Shown here: positions 55,471 to 62,849 of the stretch, piece after piece
Layout of the letters: the number at the start of each line of letters is the position of its first letter
Position numbering within the stretch: the first letter of the stretch is position 1
Source of the DNA: Streptomyces sp. MMG1533
Lineage (GTDB): Bacteria; Actinomycetota; Actinomycetes; Streptomycetales; Streptomycetaceae
Length of the DNA stretch: 64,000 nt
Reading direction: 5' to 3'
NCBI RefSeq assembly: GCF_001279775.1
Contig: NZ_LGDG01000167.1
Location: 124,001-188,000, forward strand
Notes under the pieces: generated by a model
Seen by the model: only the letters and a program-made list of their open reading frames with translations
Told to the model about the DNA's origin: nothing
Database searches by the model: none
Program-made: the position numbers and the translations under genes

Positions 55471-56154
55471 TCACTTGACCAGCCTGTCTCTCGCCGTCTC
55501 CTCAGTGACGAGGTGTTCCACCGCCTGCGCGACTCCATCGTGCGGGGGGAACTCGTCCCCGGTGAGAAGGTCAAGGACGGTGAGCTCGCCGAGCGCCTCG
55601 GCCTCAGCCGCACCCCGGTGCGCGAGGCGCTCGCCCGGCTCGCCGACATCGGCTTGGTCGAGGCCAAGCCGGGCGTCTACACCCGCATTACGACCCTCAA
55701 CCGCCGCGACGTCGAGAAGACCCTCGCGGTCCTGCGCTCGCTCGACCAACTCGCCATCGGGACAGCGGTTCCGGTCATGACCGAGCAGCACCTTGAGCGT
55801 ATGCGTGAGGTTAACCGCGACTTCGAACGGGCTGTCGCCGCCAACGACACGGCCGCCGCACTCGCGGCCGACGACCGCTTCCACGCCATCCCCATCGCGG
55901 CCGCGGACAACCCCGTACTCAGCCGGATCGTCGAGCAGCTCCATCCGCAGATCCACCGCATCCTCTACCGCAAGTTCTCCACCCTGCTCGGCGGCCGCAA
56001 CACCATCGAGCACCACGACGAGCTCATCACCGTCTGTGCCGGCGGCGATGCCCGTGCCGCCGCCGAACTCTCCGGACGGCACTGGTCCGAACTCGGCGGA
56101 CACATCAACGAGCTCTTCGACACCAACCAGTTCGCCGAGACGGCCACTGCTTAG
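55468..56154 (+). CDS. GntR family (FadR/FCD) transcriptional regulator
   Basis: A 228-residue regulator. The winged helix is SDEVFHRLRDSIVRGELVPG and ELAERLGLSRTPVREALARL, classic GntR sequence. The C-terminal FCD domain has the metal/ligand His pattern (DDRFHAIPIAA; HHDELITVCAGGDARAAAEL; SGRHWSELGGHI). The ligand is probably aspartate, fumarate or another acid handled by the neighbouring operon. The repeated ACGCAATAT element at its start and between aspA and the symporter gene supports local control. Confidence 0.92.
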   Translation: MSLDQPVSRRLLSDEVFHRLRDSIVRGELVPGEKVKDGELAERLGLSRTPVREALARLADIGLVEAKPGVYTRITTLNRRDVEKTLAVLRSLDQLAIGTAVPVMTEQHLERMREVNRDFERAVAANDTAAALAADDRFHAIPIAAADNPVLSRIVEQLHPQIHRILYRKFSTLLGGRNTIEHHDELITVCAGGDARAAAELSGRHWSELGGHINELFDTNQFAETATA

Positions 56155-56247
56155 GGGCCAGTCTGCTGACCCCGAGCGCTGGACCACAGACTGTAGGCGG
56201 GTGCCGGTAGTAAACGGACTGATCCCTCCGATTGATAAAGTGGCCCG

Positions 56248-56937
56248 ATGGCAGCAACGGAGAGCACACCGACCGCCAAGCGAGGACTTCGCGCGGACGC
56301 GCTGCGCAACAGGCAGCGCATCCTGGAGGCCGCACGGCAGATCTTCCAGGAGCGCGGGGTCGACGCGCCGCTCGACGAGGTCGCGGAGCGTGCGGGGGTG
56401 GGTGCCGGGACGCTGTACCGGCACTTCCCCACCCGCATCGCGCTCGTCGAGGCGGTCTTCGAAGAGGAACTCGCAAAAGTGGCGGCCATCGGGGAGGAGG
56501 CGTCGCGTTGCGAGGACCCGTGGGTCGGACTCAGCACCTATTTCGAGCGGCTCTGCGGCGCCATGGCGGCCGACCGGGGACTCGGCGACCTGTTCCTGCT
56601 CAGAATGCCCGCCTCGGACGAGCTGGAGGGCGTGTGCGACTCCCAGTCCCGCGCCCTGGCCGACCTGCTGCTGAGGGCACAGGAGGCCGGTGTCGTCCGG
56701 GACGACCTCGTCCCGGAGGACCTCTTCCTGTTCCTCGTCGCCAATGGGGCCGTCACCCAGATGACCCGCTGCGCCGCCCCGCACGCCTGGCGGCGCCTGG
56801 TCGCGCTTCTGCTGGACGCCTGCCGACCAGGAAGCAACGGGCCGCTGCCGGCCGCGCCGACACCCCTGCAGACCGAGCGTGTGAAGCGGGAACATGCGGA
56901 GGCCAAGGGGCTGAGGCCGGTGGAGAGCTCGAGTTGA
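56248..56937 (+). CDS. TetR family transcriptional regulator
   Basis: A 229-residue regulator: ADALRNRQRILEAARQIFQE, VAERAGVGAGTLYRHFPTRI (recognition helix) and a helical C-terminal domain (LSTYFERLCGAMAADRGLGD; LLLRAQEAGVVRDDLVPEDL). TAAAGT at 56236-56241 is 6 bases before ATG 56248, and there is no ribosome-binding site, so translation is probably leaderless. It faces no obvious divergent target; the downstream genes are damaged. The ligand is unknown. Confidence 0.9.
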   Translation: MAATESTPTAKRGLRADALRNRQRILEAARQIFQERGVDAPLDEVAERAGVGAGTLYRHFPTRIALVEAVFEEELAKVAAIGEEASRCEDPWVGLSTYFERLCGAMAADRGLGDLFLLRMPASDELEGVCDSQSRALADLLLRAQEAGVVRDDLVPEDLFLFLVANGAVTQMTRCAAPHAWRRLVALLLDACRPGSNGPLPAAPTPLQTERVKREHAEAKGLRPVESSS

Positions 56938-57086
56938 CCGTTGATATTCGAGGCGCCCACTGAGTGACGCAGGTCACACAGGGTGGCGGAAATAAGTGGA
57001 GAGCGCAGTCCGGTTCATCTGATCAGCGAACAGGGAGTGTCGGCGCGCCCTTGAATGACGCGCCCCTGACTGATCAGGAGGCTGCC

Positions 57087-57233
57087 ATGACCCAGTCCGC
57101 AGTGTTTCGGGACGGAGCATCCCCCTCGCCGAACGCGGCGAAGCGGAAGGCCGATCGCGTTGTGCCGCTATGGGAAGCGGCCAGGGCGCAGCGCTTGAGC
57201 GGCGCGGCGCCCCGTGCCGGAGTCTCCCGGTGA
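57087..57233 (+). CDS. Small ORF of 48 residues coupled to membrane-protein gene
   Basis: ATG 57087 follows AGGAGG with ideal spacing. The product is basic and Ala-rich (TQSAVFRDGASPSPNAAKRK, ADRVVPLWEAARAQRL), with no family match. Its stop overlaps GTG 57230 of the next frame (GTGA), the pattern of translational coupling, so it may be a real leader or a small partner protein. Confidence 0.5.
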   Translation: MTQSAVFRDGASPSPNAAKRKADRVVPLWEAARAQRLSGAAPRAGVSR

Positions 57234-58009
57234 GCTGCGCTGCCACCTGCGTGGTCCGTGGACGCGGCGCACGGCGTAAGCCGGTGTCCGGTCGGGCGGT
57301 GCCACGGGAGATCCGAATCTCGCTGTGTGCGGCTGGGGGCGTTGTGCTGGCGCTGCTCGTGTACGTCGTTCTCCTGTCCGTGTCCGGCCGTTCGGCGTTC
57401 TTCACCGAGGATGAGTGGGTGTCGTCCTCCGCCGGACGTCTGTGCCCCTATAGGGCTGCCGTGGCGGAGTGGGGAGCGGTGTTCACGCACGCGGCGGCAC
57501 AGGCACTGACCTGAATCGTTGCCTTCATCCCCGTGCCCTTGGCGGTGTTGAGCCTTCTCTGGCTGGCCCGGCGGGACCAGAGACTCTACGTCCGGCTCGC
57601 CACCGCGTTGCTGCTGTCCGGCGCGGTCGGCCTCGGCGCCACCGCCATGGTGCGGGGATGGCCGGTGCACGAAACGTCCCTGATTCGCGACTACTTGGCG
57701 CTCCCCGGTGTCCATGCGGGCTGGTACGTCCTGATGGCCTTCGCGGTCGTCGCCGCCACCACGAAGACAGGGCCCCGAATCGGCGTGACGTTCATCGCGC
57801 TGTTCGCGGTCGTGACGGCACTGTGCACTACGGAGCACCCGATGGTCGATCTCCTGCCCGCGGCAGTTGGACCGCTCCTGGCGTGGTACGCCACAGGACG
57901 CCTTCCCCGGTGGGGAAAGCGGCAGTCGCGTGCGGCCGGGGACGCCTTTCCTGTCGTGCCGCAGGCCGGGACCGCCTCGGAGCGCGTCCCGTTGCGGCAG
58001 GCGGGCTGA
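57230..58009 (+). pseudogene. PAP2-like (AUR1-type) membrane protein with in-frame stop
   Basis: From GTG 57230 the frame encodes a basic start, a first helix (ISLCAAGGVVLALLVYVVLL), a periplasmic loop and then TGA at 57512-57514. The same frame continues immediately with IVAFIPVPLAVLSLLWLARR and further helices, so one nonsense base change splits an otherwise intact gene. LPGVHAGWYVLMAFAV and TTEHPMVDLLPAAVG resemble the PSxH and HxxxD regions of PAP2_3 lipid phosphatases, though degenerate. It lies beside a DedA gene, a common pairing for membrane lipid proteins. Read-through or a sequencing error cannot be excluded. Confidence 0.55.
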
Positions 58010-58014
58010 CGGCC

Positions 58015-58650
58015 ATGGACGTGGGTGCTCTGATCGAGGCGGCCGGATGGTGGTCGTGCGTCGTCGTGTTCGCCGTGACGGCGGGGGAGACCAGTGCTTT
58101 CATCGGTGTGCTGCTGCCCGGTGAGACCGTCATCCTGCTCGCGTCCGCGCTCGCGGGCCGGGGCGATCTCGATCCTTTGCTCCTCTCGGCCCTCGTGGTG
58201 GCCGGTGGCATGACCGGCGACGGTCTCGGCTACGCCCTGGGCAGTGGTACGGGCGGAGCCCGAACGGCCGGCTGGTCCGCCGGATCCGGTCCGAGGGCCG
58301 GATCGGCAAGTCCCACGACTTCCTGACGCGTCATGGCGGCGCGGCGGTCGTCGCGGGCCGGTTCATCGGATTCGTGCGGACCTTCCTGCCCTTCGCCGCC
58401 GGGGGTGTCCGCCATGCGGTACCGCCGTTTCTTCCTCTTCAGCACGGTCGCCTCGCTGGTCTGGGGCATCGCCAACGTGCTCCTCGGCTACTTCGCCGGC
58501 GCCGCCGCCACCGACTTCCTGCACGAGGCCGGGCTGATCGGCGCGACCGTGCTCGCCGCCGTCGCCGTGGCGCTGTTCGGCCTCGTGTGGTTGCTCGGGT
58601 GTCGCCGGGACAGCGCGCGCGGGGCGGAGGTGGTGACCGCCACGGGCACT
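58015..58650 (+). pseudogene. DedA family membrane protein with two compensating frameshifts
   Basis: From ATG 58015: DVGALIEAAGWWSCVVVFAV, FIGVLLPGETVILLASALAG (E/D-rich DedA motif FxxxxxPGE) and DGLGYALGSGTGG. The frame then changes near 58255 to GKSHDFLTRHGGAAVVAGRF with RTFLPFAAGGV (the conserved [F/Y]xRhG and R..P..AG motif), and changes back near 58410 to MRYRRFFLFSTVASLVWGIA followed by helices. DedA proteins are undecaprenyl-phosphate/lipid flippases. The two shifts cancel out, so only ~50 residues would be wrong. Confidence 0.7.
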
Positions 58651-58654
58651 CTGC

Positions 58655-58898
58655 GGTCCGGCGTGCCGTGGTCACCGTGGGGCCGTGGATGCCGACGACC
58701 GTGCCGGGGCTTCCCCAGGACACCGTCCGGATGCCGATCTGCTGGTTCCGTCCAGCCGACGAGAAGGGTGGGGAAGGGCGGGAGAGATTCGGTCTCCACC
58801 GGTTCCCGGAGTTCATGCGGGAGGTCGACGGCGGTCAGGTGCTGTGGGGCAACGGCCGCGAGAACTCAAGGCTGACTGGCTTCAAGAAGCGCGGGTGA
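58655..58898 (+). pseudogene. Fragment of FAD-dependent amine oxidase (SoxA/SolA-like)
   Basis: The frame reads AVVTVGPWMPTTVPGLPQDT and VRMPICWFRPADEK, then LHRFPEFMREVDGGQVLWG, the middle of monomeric sarcosine oxidase or N-methyltryptophan oxidase proteins. The start and end are missing; it is joined on the left to the DedA 3' end and on the right to the tRNA fragment. Confidence 0.5.
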
Positions 58899-58932
58899 CG
58901 AGAATCGAACTCGCGCTCTCAGCTTGGGAAGC
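58891..58932 (-). tRNA. 3' half of tRNA-Gly(CCC), probable attachment-site scar
   Basis: Read on the minus strand: GCTTCCCAAGC (anticodon loop TTCCCAA, anticodon CCC), variable region, T-arm GCGAGTTCGATTCTCGT and acceptor 3' strand CACCCGC. The D-arm and the 5' acceptor GCGGGTG are absent further upstream, so this is not a complete gene. tRNA 3' halves are the usual attR/attL product of tyrosine-recombinase integration. Confidence 0.7.
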
Positions 58933-59050
58933 GACGGCGCTTGGGCGGGCTCCAGGGAGTTGACCTGGGTGAATACCTCCCTTTCGAGGGCGCTGGTGGG
59001 GGTCGGATCACACCCAGGTCCGCCGACACTGTGGAGGTCTTCCCGGGCGC

Positions 59051-59112
59051 GACGGCGGGCCCCGCCGTCGGCGAGAGGCTCCCGGCTCCGGGTGTCCGGA
59101 GCCGGGAGCCTC
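59051..59112 (-). terminator. Tandem hairpins downstream of subtilisin gene
   Basis: GAGGCTCCCGGCTCCGG (59075-59091) is perfectly complementary to CCGGAGCCGGGAGCCTC (59096-59112) with a GTGT loop. A second hairpin, GACGGCGG/CCGCCGTC, lies at 59051-59068. Together they form a strong terminator for the minus-strand protease gene, 19 bases after its stop. Confidence 0.85.
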
Positions 59113-59130
59113 AGGGGGCCGCTGGGAGGG

Positions 59131-62100
59131 TCAGTGGGCCGCTGCGATGCGGTAGGCCCGGATGACGGTCTGGGTGACGCTGCTGCCCGCCCTGTCCGTG
59201 GCGGTCATCCGCAGGGACGCGTAGCCGGCCCTGTTCGGGTGGTGGAGCAGGGCGCTGCCCGCAGCGCCGTGGCGGGTGACGCGGACGGTCTTCCAGGTGC
59301 GGCCGTCGTCGTAGGAGACCTGGAGCGTCAGCCGGGTCACGGCCGTCCGCTCGGCGCCCCCTGGCCGCTGCACGGTGAGGGGCAGGCGGAAGGCGCGGCC
59401 GGCGGGGGCGGCGCTGGTGAGGTCGACGGCTCCGCCGGCGTGCACGGTGAGCAGGGGCAGCACCGAGGTGGCCGAGCCGCGGGGCCGTGCCGAGGTGAAG
59501 CCCCAGGTCGTCGAGGTGCGGGTGCCGAGGGTCGTCCAGTCCGCCTTGTGGGTGACGCGGGCGGTGAGGGTGTAGTGGCGCTTGGCGGCGGTGGGGGCGG
59601 TGAGGAGGGCGGCGAAGGGGCTGGTCCGCTCGATCACGTGTCCGCCGGACGAGAGTACGACCTCTCCGGCCACCTCGTCCTCCGCCGTGGAGTAGTCGAG
59701 CTGCTGCCCGGCGCCGGCGGCCGCGAAGGGCGCGAACTCCAGGGTCAGGTCGTTTCCGGTGCGGGTGGAGGTGTAGACGGCGGGGCCCACGGGAGCGCGG
59801 TTCCAGTCGACGCGGTAGGTGCGGCCGGCCCGGTAGGTGCGGGGCGCGGTGATCTCCTCGTGGTCGGGGGCCGAGCCGTCGGGCCGGCTCTGCGTCGTCC
59901 CGAAGAGGTCCAGGGTGTGGGTCCAGCTCAGTCCCGGGGAGTAGTACTCGGTCACCCGGCTCGGCAGGGCGGTGCGCACGTCCGGGGCGTACGTCAGCAA
60001 CCCGTCCTTGGCCGAGGGCACGTCGTTGCGTATCGCCACCGGGTGCCGGCCGCCCTGGGAGGCGTAGGCGCTCTGCACGGTGGCGAGGTCGCGGTTGTGG
60101 ACGACCGGCTCGGTGTCCGCGGGGACGCCGCCGCTGTGTGCGGTGCGCAGGGAGTAGCGGTAGGGGTGACCCGCGGCCTTGCCCGTGAGGGTGGTCGCGG
60201 CGGCGTAGGTGACGCGGTGGCCGGTGGCCCGCGCGGTGGGGGTGGCGTACAGGGTGGCCTTGCTCCCGGCGACCGCGATGAGGTCGTAGGTGGCGTCGGT
60301 GTCCCCGTTCGTCGGCACCAGTTCCACGGAGGCCGTGGTGGAGAGCGCGGTGGCGTCGCGGTGGTCGGTGCGGGCGCCGACCCGGCCGGCCGTGCGTCCG
60401 TCGAGGAGCACGGTGCGGTCCTGGTCGGTGCGGACGCCGGTGGCGGCGAGCAGGGTCCGGGTGCCGGTGGTGCCCGTGCTGCTGGACGTGGCGAGGCTGT
60501 CGTCGACGCCGACGATGTCGTAGTCGTCCTCGGGCAGACGCAGCCGGGAGGTGCCGTCGGGGCCCAGCCTGACGTCCTGCTGGATACCGGTGTGCGGGCC
60601 GAAGACCGTCAGCAGCGCGCCTGCGGCGGGCTTGCCCTCGCGGTTGAGGCCGCTGATGGCCAGCGTGTGGCGGGCGGGCTCGGCGAACAGGCCGACCGCG
60701 GTGCGTACCGAGGTGCCCGTGGCGGTGGCGACGACGGCGCCGCCGAAGCGGCCGATCTGCGCCTTGGTGGTGCGGCCGGTGACGGTCGCCGTCGCGGTGC
60801 CGTGGGCCGGGACGGTCACGCTGCCGGCGCCCAGGGAGAACATGCCGGCCGGGGCGGCCTTGCCACTGGGGCCGTGTACGTCCAGGGCGAGCTTGAGGGT
60901 GACGGGCCGGTCGCCGTCGTTGCGGTAGGTGATCTGCCGGGTGGCGGTGGTGCCGGTGTGCGGCCAGGTGAACAGGCCCAGGTTGGCGGCGCCCGAGGTG
61001 GCGTACACCTTCTGCTTCAGCGCTCGGACGACGTCGAGGCGGCCGGAGCCCTGCTGGAAGGCGGTCAGGTTCTTCAGGCCGTGCGTGGAGGAGGTCAGGG
61101 CCTGCTTGAAGTCGGCGGCCTTCCAGGTGGGGTGGGCCTGGGCGAGCAGCGCCACCGCGCCGGACACCTGCGGGGTGGCCATGGAGGTGCCGGAGGCCTG
61201 GACGTACCGCGGGTTGGCCACGGGGATGTCCAGATTGGTGCCGTCGGCGCGGGCAGCGATGATGTCCTCGCCCGGCGCGACCATGTCAGGCTTGACGGCG
61301 TCGTCGCCGAGCCGGGGGCCCTGGCTGGAGAAGTCGCTGAGGGTGTCGCTCTTGGTGCTGCTGCCCACGGTGAGCGCGGCCTCGGCGCTGCCCGGGCTCT
61401 CCACCGTGCCGTCCACGCCGTTGCCCGTCGGCCCGCCCTCGTTGCCCGCGGCCACCACGAACAGGGTGCCGGTCTGCGCGGTGAGCCGGTTCAGGGCGGT
61501 GGACACCGGGTCGGCGCCGTCGGTGACCGTGTCGCCGAGGCTCAGGTTGACGGCGACGGCGTGCTGGGCGGCGGCCCACTCCATGCCCGCGATGATGTCG
61601 CTGTCGGTGCAACCGCCGTTGTCGTCGCAGACCTTGCCGACGAGCAGTCTGGCGCCCGGCGCCACCCCGGCGTACTTGCCCTTCGACGCCGCGCCGGTGC
61701 CGGCGATGATGGAGGCGGTGTGGGTGCCGTGGCCGTAGACATCCTTGATGCCCGACCCGGTGAAGTCCTTGGTGCCGGCGATCCCGCCCTTGAAGTCGGG
61801 GTGGGCGGTGTCGATGCCGGTGTCCAGGTCGGCGATGAGGACGTTCTTGCCGGTCACGCCGGACTTCCAGGCCGTCGGGGCACCGATGACCTTGTTGCTC
61901 TCGTCGTCCAGGACCCTGGCCCTCCCGTCCAGCCAGACTTTGCTGACGCGGCCGGACAGCCCGCCCTTCAGCAGCGAGTGCCACAGCTCGCCGGTGCTGT
62001 CCTTGGGCTGGGTGAGGGTGCTGCCGTTCACGGCCGACAGGGTGCGGCCGAGGTCGGCGCCGAGCGCGCTGAGCGTGGGACGGGCGGACGTCGTGCCGTG

Positions 62101-62526
62101 CCGCTGCGCGACGATCAGCGGCAGGGAACGCGACCGCCGGTCGTCCTGCCCGATACGGATCAGCTCCGTGACGTCGAACAACCGCGCGTCCAACGTACCG
62201 GCGGACAGCGGGTGTTCGGCGTCGGCGGGGATCACGCTGATGTGCTGCGTGCCGGATCGGCGGGCGCGTTGCACGCGGAAGCCGATGTCCTGCCTGCCCT
62301 CGCTGGGCAGCACGGACACGATGGGGGCTCCGCCGCCGGACCGGGAGCGCACGGTGACCCGGTCACCGGTGACGAGGGTGACCGTCCTGACCGTTCCCTT
62401 CCCCGTCGTCGCCGGATGCTGCGACGCCGAGCCCTTGGCCTGGGCGACCGGCCCCGACACGGCGACCGCGACGGTCACCACGCCGGCGAGGGCGGGGAGC
62501 AGGCCCCACCGTATGGACTTGTACAA
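59131..62526 (-). CDS. Large secreted subtilisin-like serine protease (S8)
   Basis: An 1131-residue extracellular protease. The start is TTG 62526, with AAGGAG 6 bases upstream. A Sec signal peptide spans ~1-30 (YKSIRWGLLPALAGVVTVAV..AQA), and a propeptide region follows. The catalytic triad is visible: Asp235 (ADLDTGID), His266 (GHGTHTASI) and Ser448 (GTSMATP), with the oxyanion region VVAAGNEGGP near 358-366. Residues ~500-1131 are beta-rich domains (FN3/P-domain-like; strands such as RQITYRNDGDRPVTLKLALD), typical of Streptomyces cell-surface or secreted subtilases of ~1,100 residues. Tandem hairpins end the transcript. It degrades extracellular protein for nutrition or development. Confidence 0.92.
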   Translation of the reverse strand: MYKSIRWGLLPALAGVVTVAVAVSGPVAQAKGSASQHPATTGKGTVRTVTLVTGDRVTVRSRSGGGAPIVSVLPSEGRQDIGFRVQRARRSGTQHISVIPADAEHPLSAGTLDARLFDVTELIRIGQDDRRSRSLPLIVAQRHGTTSARPTLSALGADLGRTLSAVNGSTLTQPKDSTGELWHSLLKGGLSGRVSKVWLDGRARVLDDESNKVIGAPTAWKSGVTGKNVLIADLDTGIDTAHPDFKGGIAGTKDFTGSGIKDVYGHGTHTASIIAGTGAASKGKYAGVAPGARLLVGKVCDDNGGCTDSDIIAGMEWAAAQHAVAVNLSLGDTVTDGADPVSTALNRLTAQTGTLFVVAAGNEGGPTGNGVDGTVESPGSAEAALTVGSSTKSDTLSDFSSQGPRLGDDAVKPDMVAPGEDIIAARADGTNLDIPVANPRYVQASGTSMATPQVSGAVALLAQAHPTWKAADFKQALTSSTHGLKNLTAFQQGSGRLDVVRALKQKVYATSGAANLGLFTWPHTGTTATRQITYRNDGDRPVTLKLALDVHGPSGKAAPAGMFSLGAGSVTVPAHGTATATVTGRTTKAQIGRFGGAVVATATGTSVRTAVGLFAEPARHTLAISGLNREGKPAAGALLTVFGPHTGIQQDVRLGPDGTSRLRLPEDDYDIVGVDDSLATSSSTGTTGTRTLLAATGVRTDQDRTVLLDGRTAGRVGARTDHRDATALSTTASVELVPTNGDTDATYDLIAVAGSKATLYATPTARATGHRVTYAAATTLTGKAAGHPYRYSLRTAHSGGVPADTEPVVHNRDLATVQSAYASQGGRHPVAIRNDVPSAKDGLLTYAPDVRTALPSRVTEYYSPGLSWTHTLDLFGTTQSRPDGSAPDHEEITAPRTYRAGRTYRVDWNRAPVGPAVYTSTRTGNDLTLEFAPFAAAGAGQQLDYSTAEDEVAGEVVLSSGGHVIERTSPFAALLTAPTAAKRHYTLTARVTHKADWTTLGTRTSTTWGFTSARPRGSATSVLPLLTVHAGGAVDLTSAAPAGRAFRLPLTVQRPGGAERTAVTRLTLQVSYDDGRTWKTVRVTRHGAAGSALLHHPNRAGYASLRMTATDRAGSSVTQTVIRAYRIAAAH

Positions 62527-62849
62527 CGCGTACTCCTTCGCTGTCCGGCCGTTCGCCGGAAAGGTGATGGTGGGTCAGGCGGCGCGGGCGGCCCGTCAGA
62601 GGGTGGCGCGCAGGTGGCTGGATCACCGATCGTTCAGGTGAGAAGCGTTTTTCAGCGACCCACGGCGTCACCCTGAACAATCAGGGCCGCGGCCCGCGCG
62701 AGAAAAACGCGGGAATGCCGCCGGGGGCGTTCGCGCCATGTCCACCGGGTGTGAAGAGAGCCTCTCAATTCCCACCCAACTGGCAGCATTTATACGTTAC
62801 TTGACTCGCCCATTGCACAGAACGCGAAATCCGGCTGAGTGATCACCGG
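62527..62849. promoter_or_regulatory. Divergent promoter region between two subtilase genes
   Basis: 323 bases without a gene. It must hold the promoters of the two diverging secreted-protease genes. An AT-rich patch (CATTTATACGTTACTTGACT, ~62788-62807) stands out in the GC-rich background; TTGACT and nearby TATACG are plausible promoter elements. Confidence 0.4.

Noticed and set aside
37544..58900. Integrated plasmid or prophage
   Set aside because: No integrase, replication, FtsK-like transfer or phage structural gene is visible. Only IS remnants and one tRNA fragment are present.
58891..58965. Complete tRNA-Gly gene
   Set aside because: The D-arm and 5' acceptor strand complementary to CACCCGC are missing, so only the 3' half is supported.
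58924..62676. 1250-residue open frame on the plus strand
   Set aside because: Antisense to the subtilisin gene, whose catalytic triad, signal peptide, RBS and terminator are all present. The plus-strand product is Gly/Arg/Val-rich without domains.
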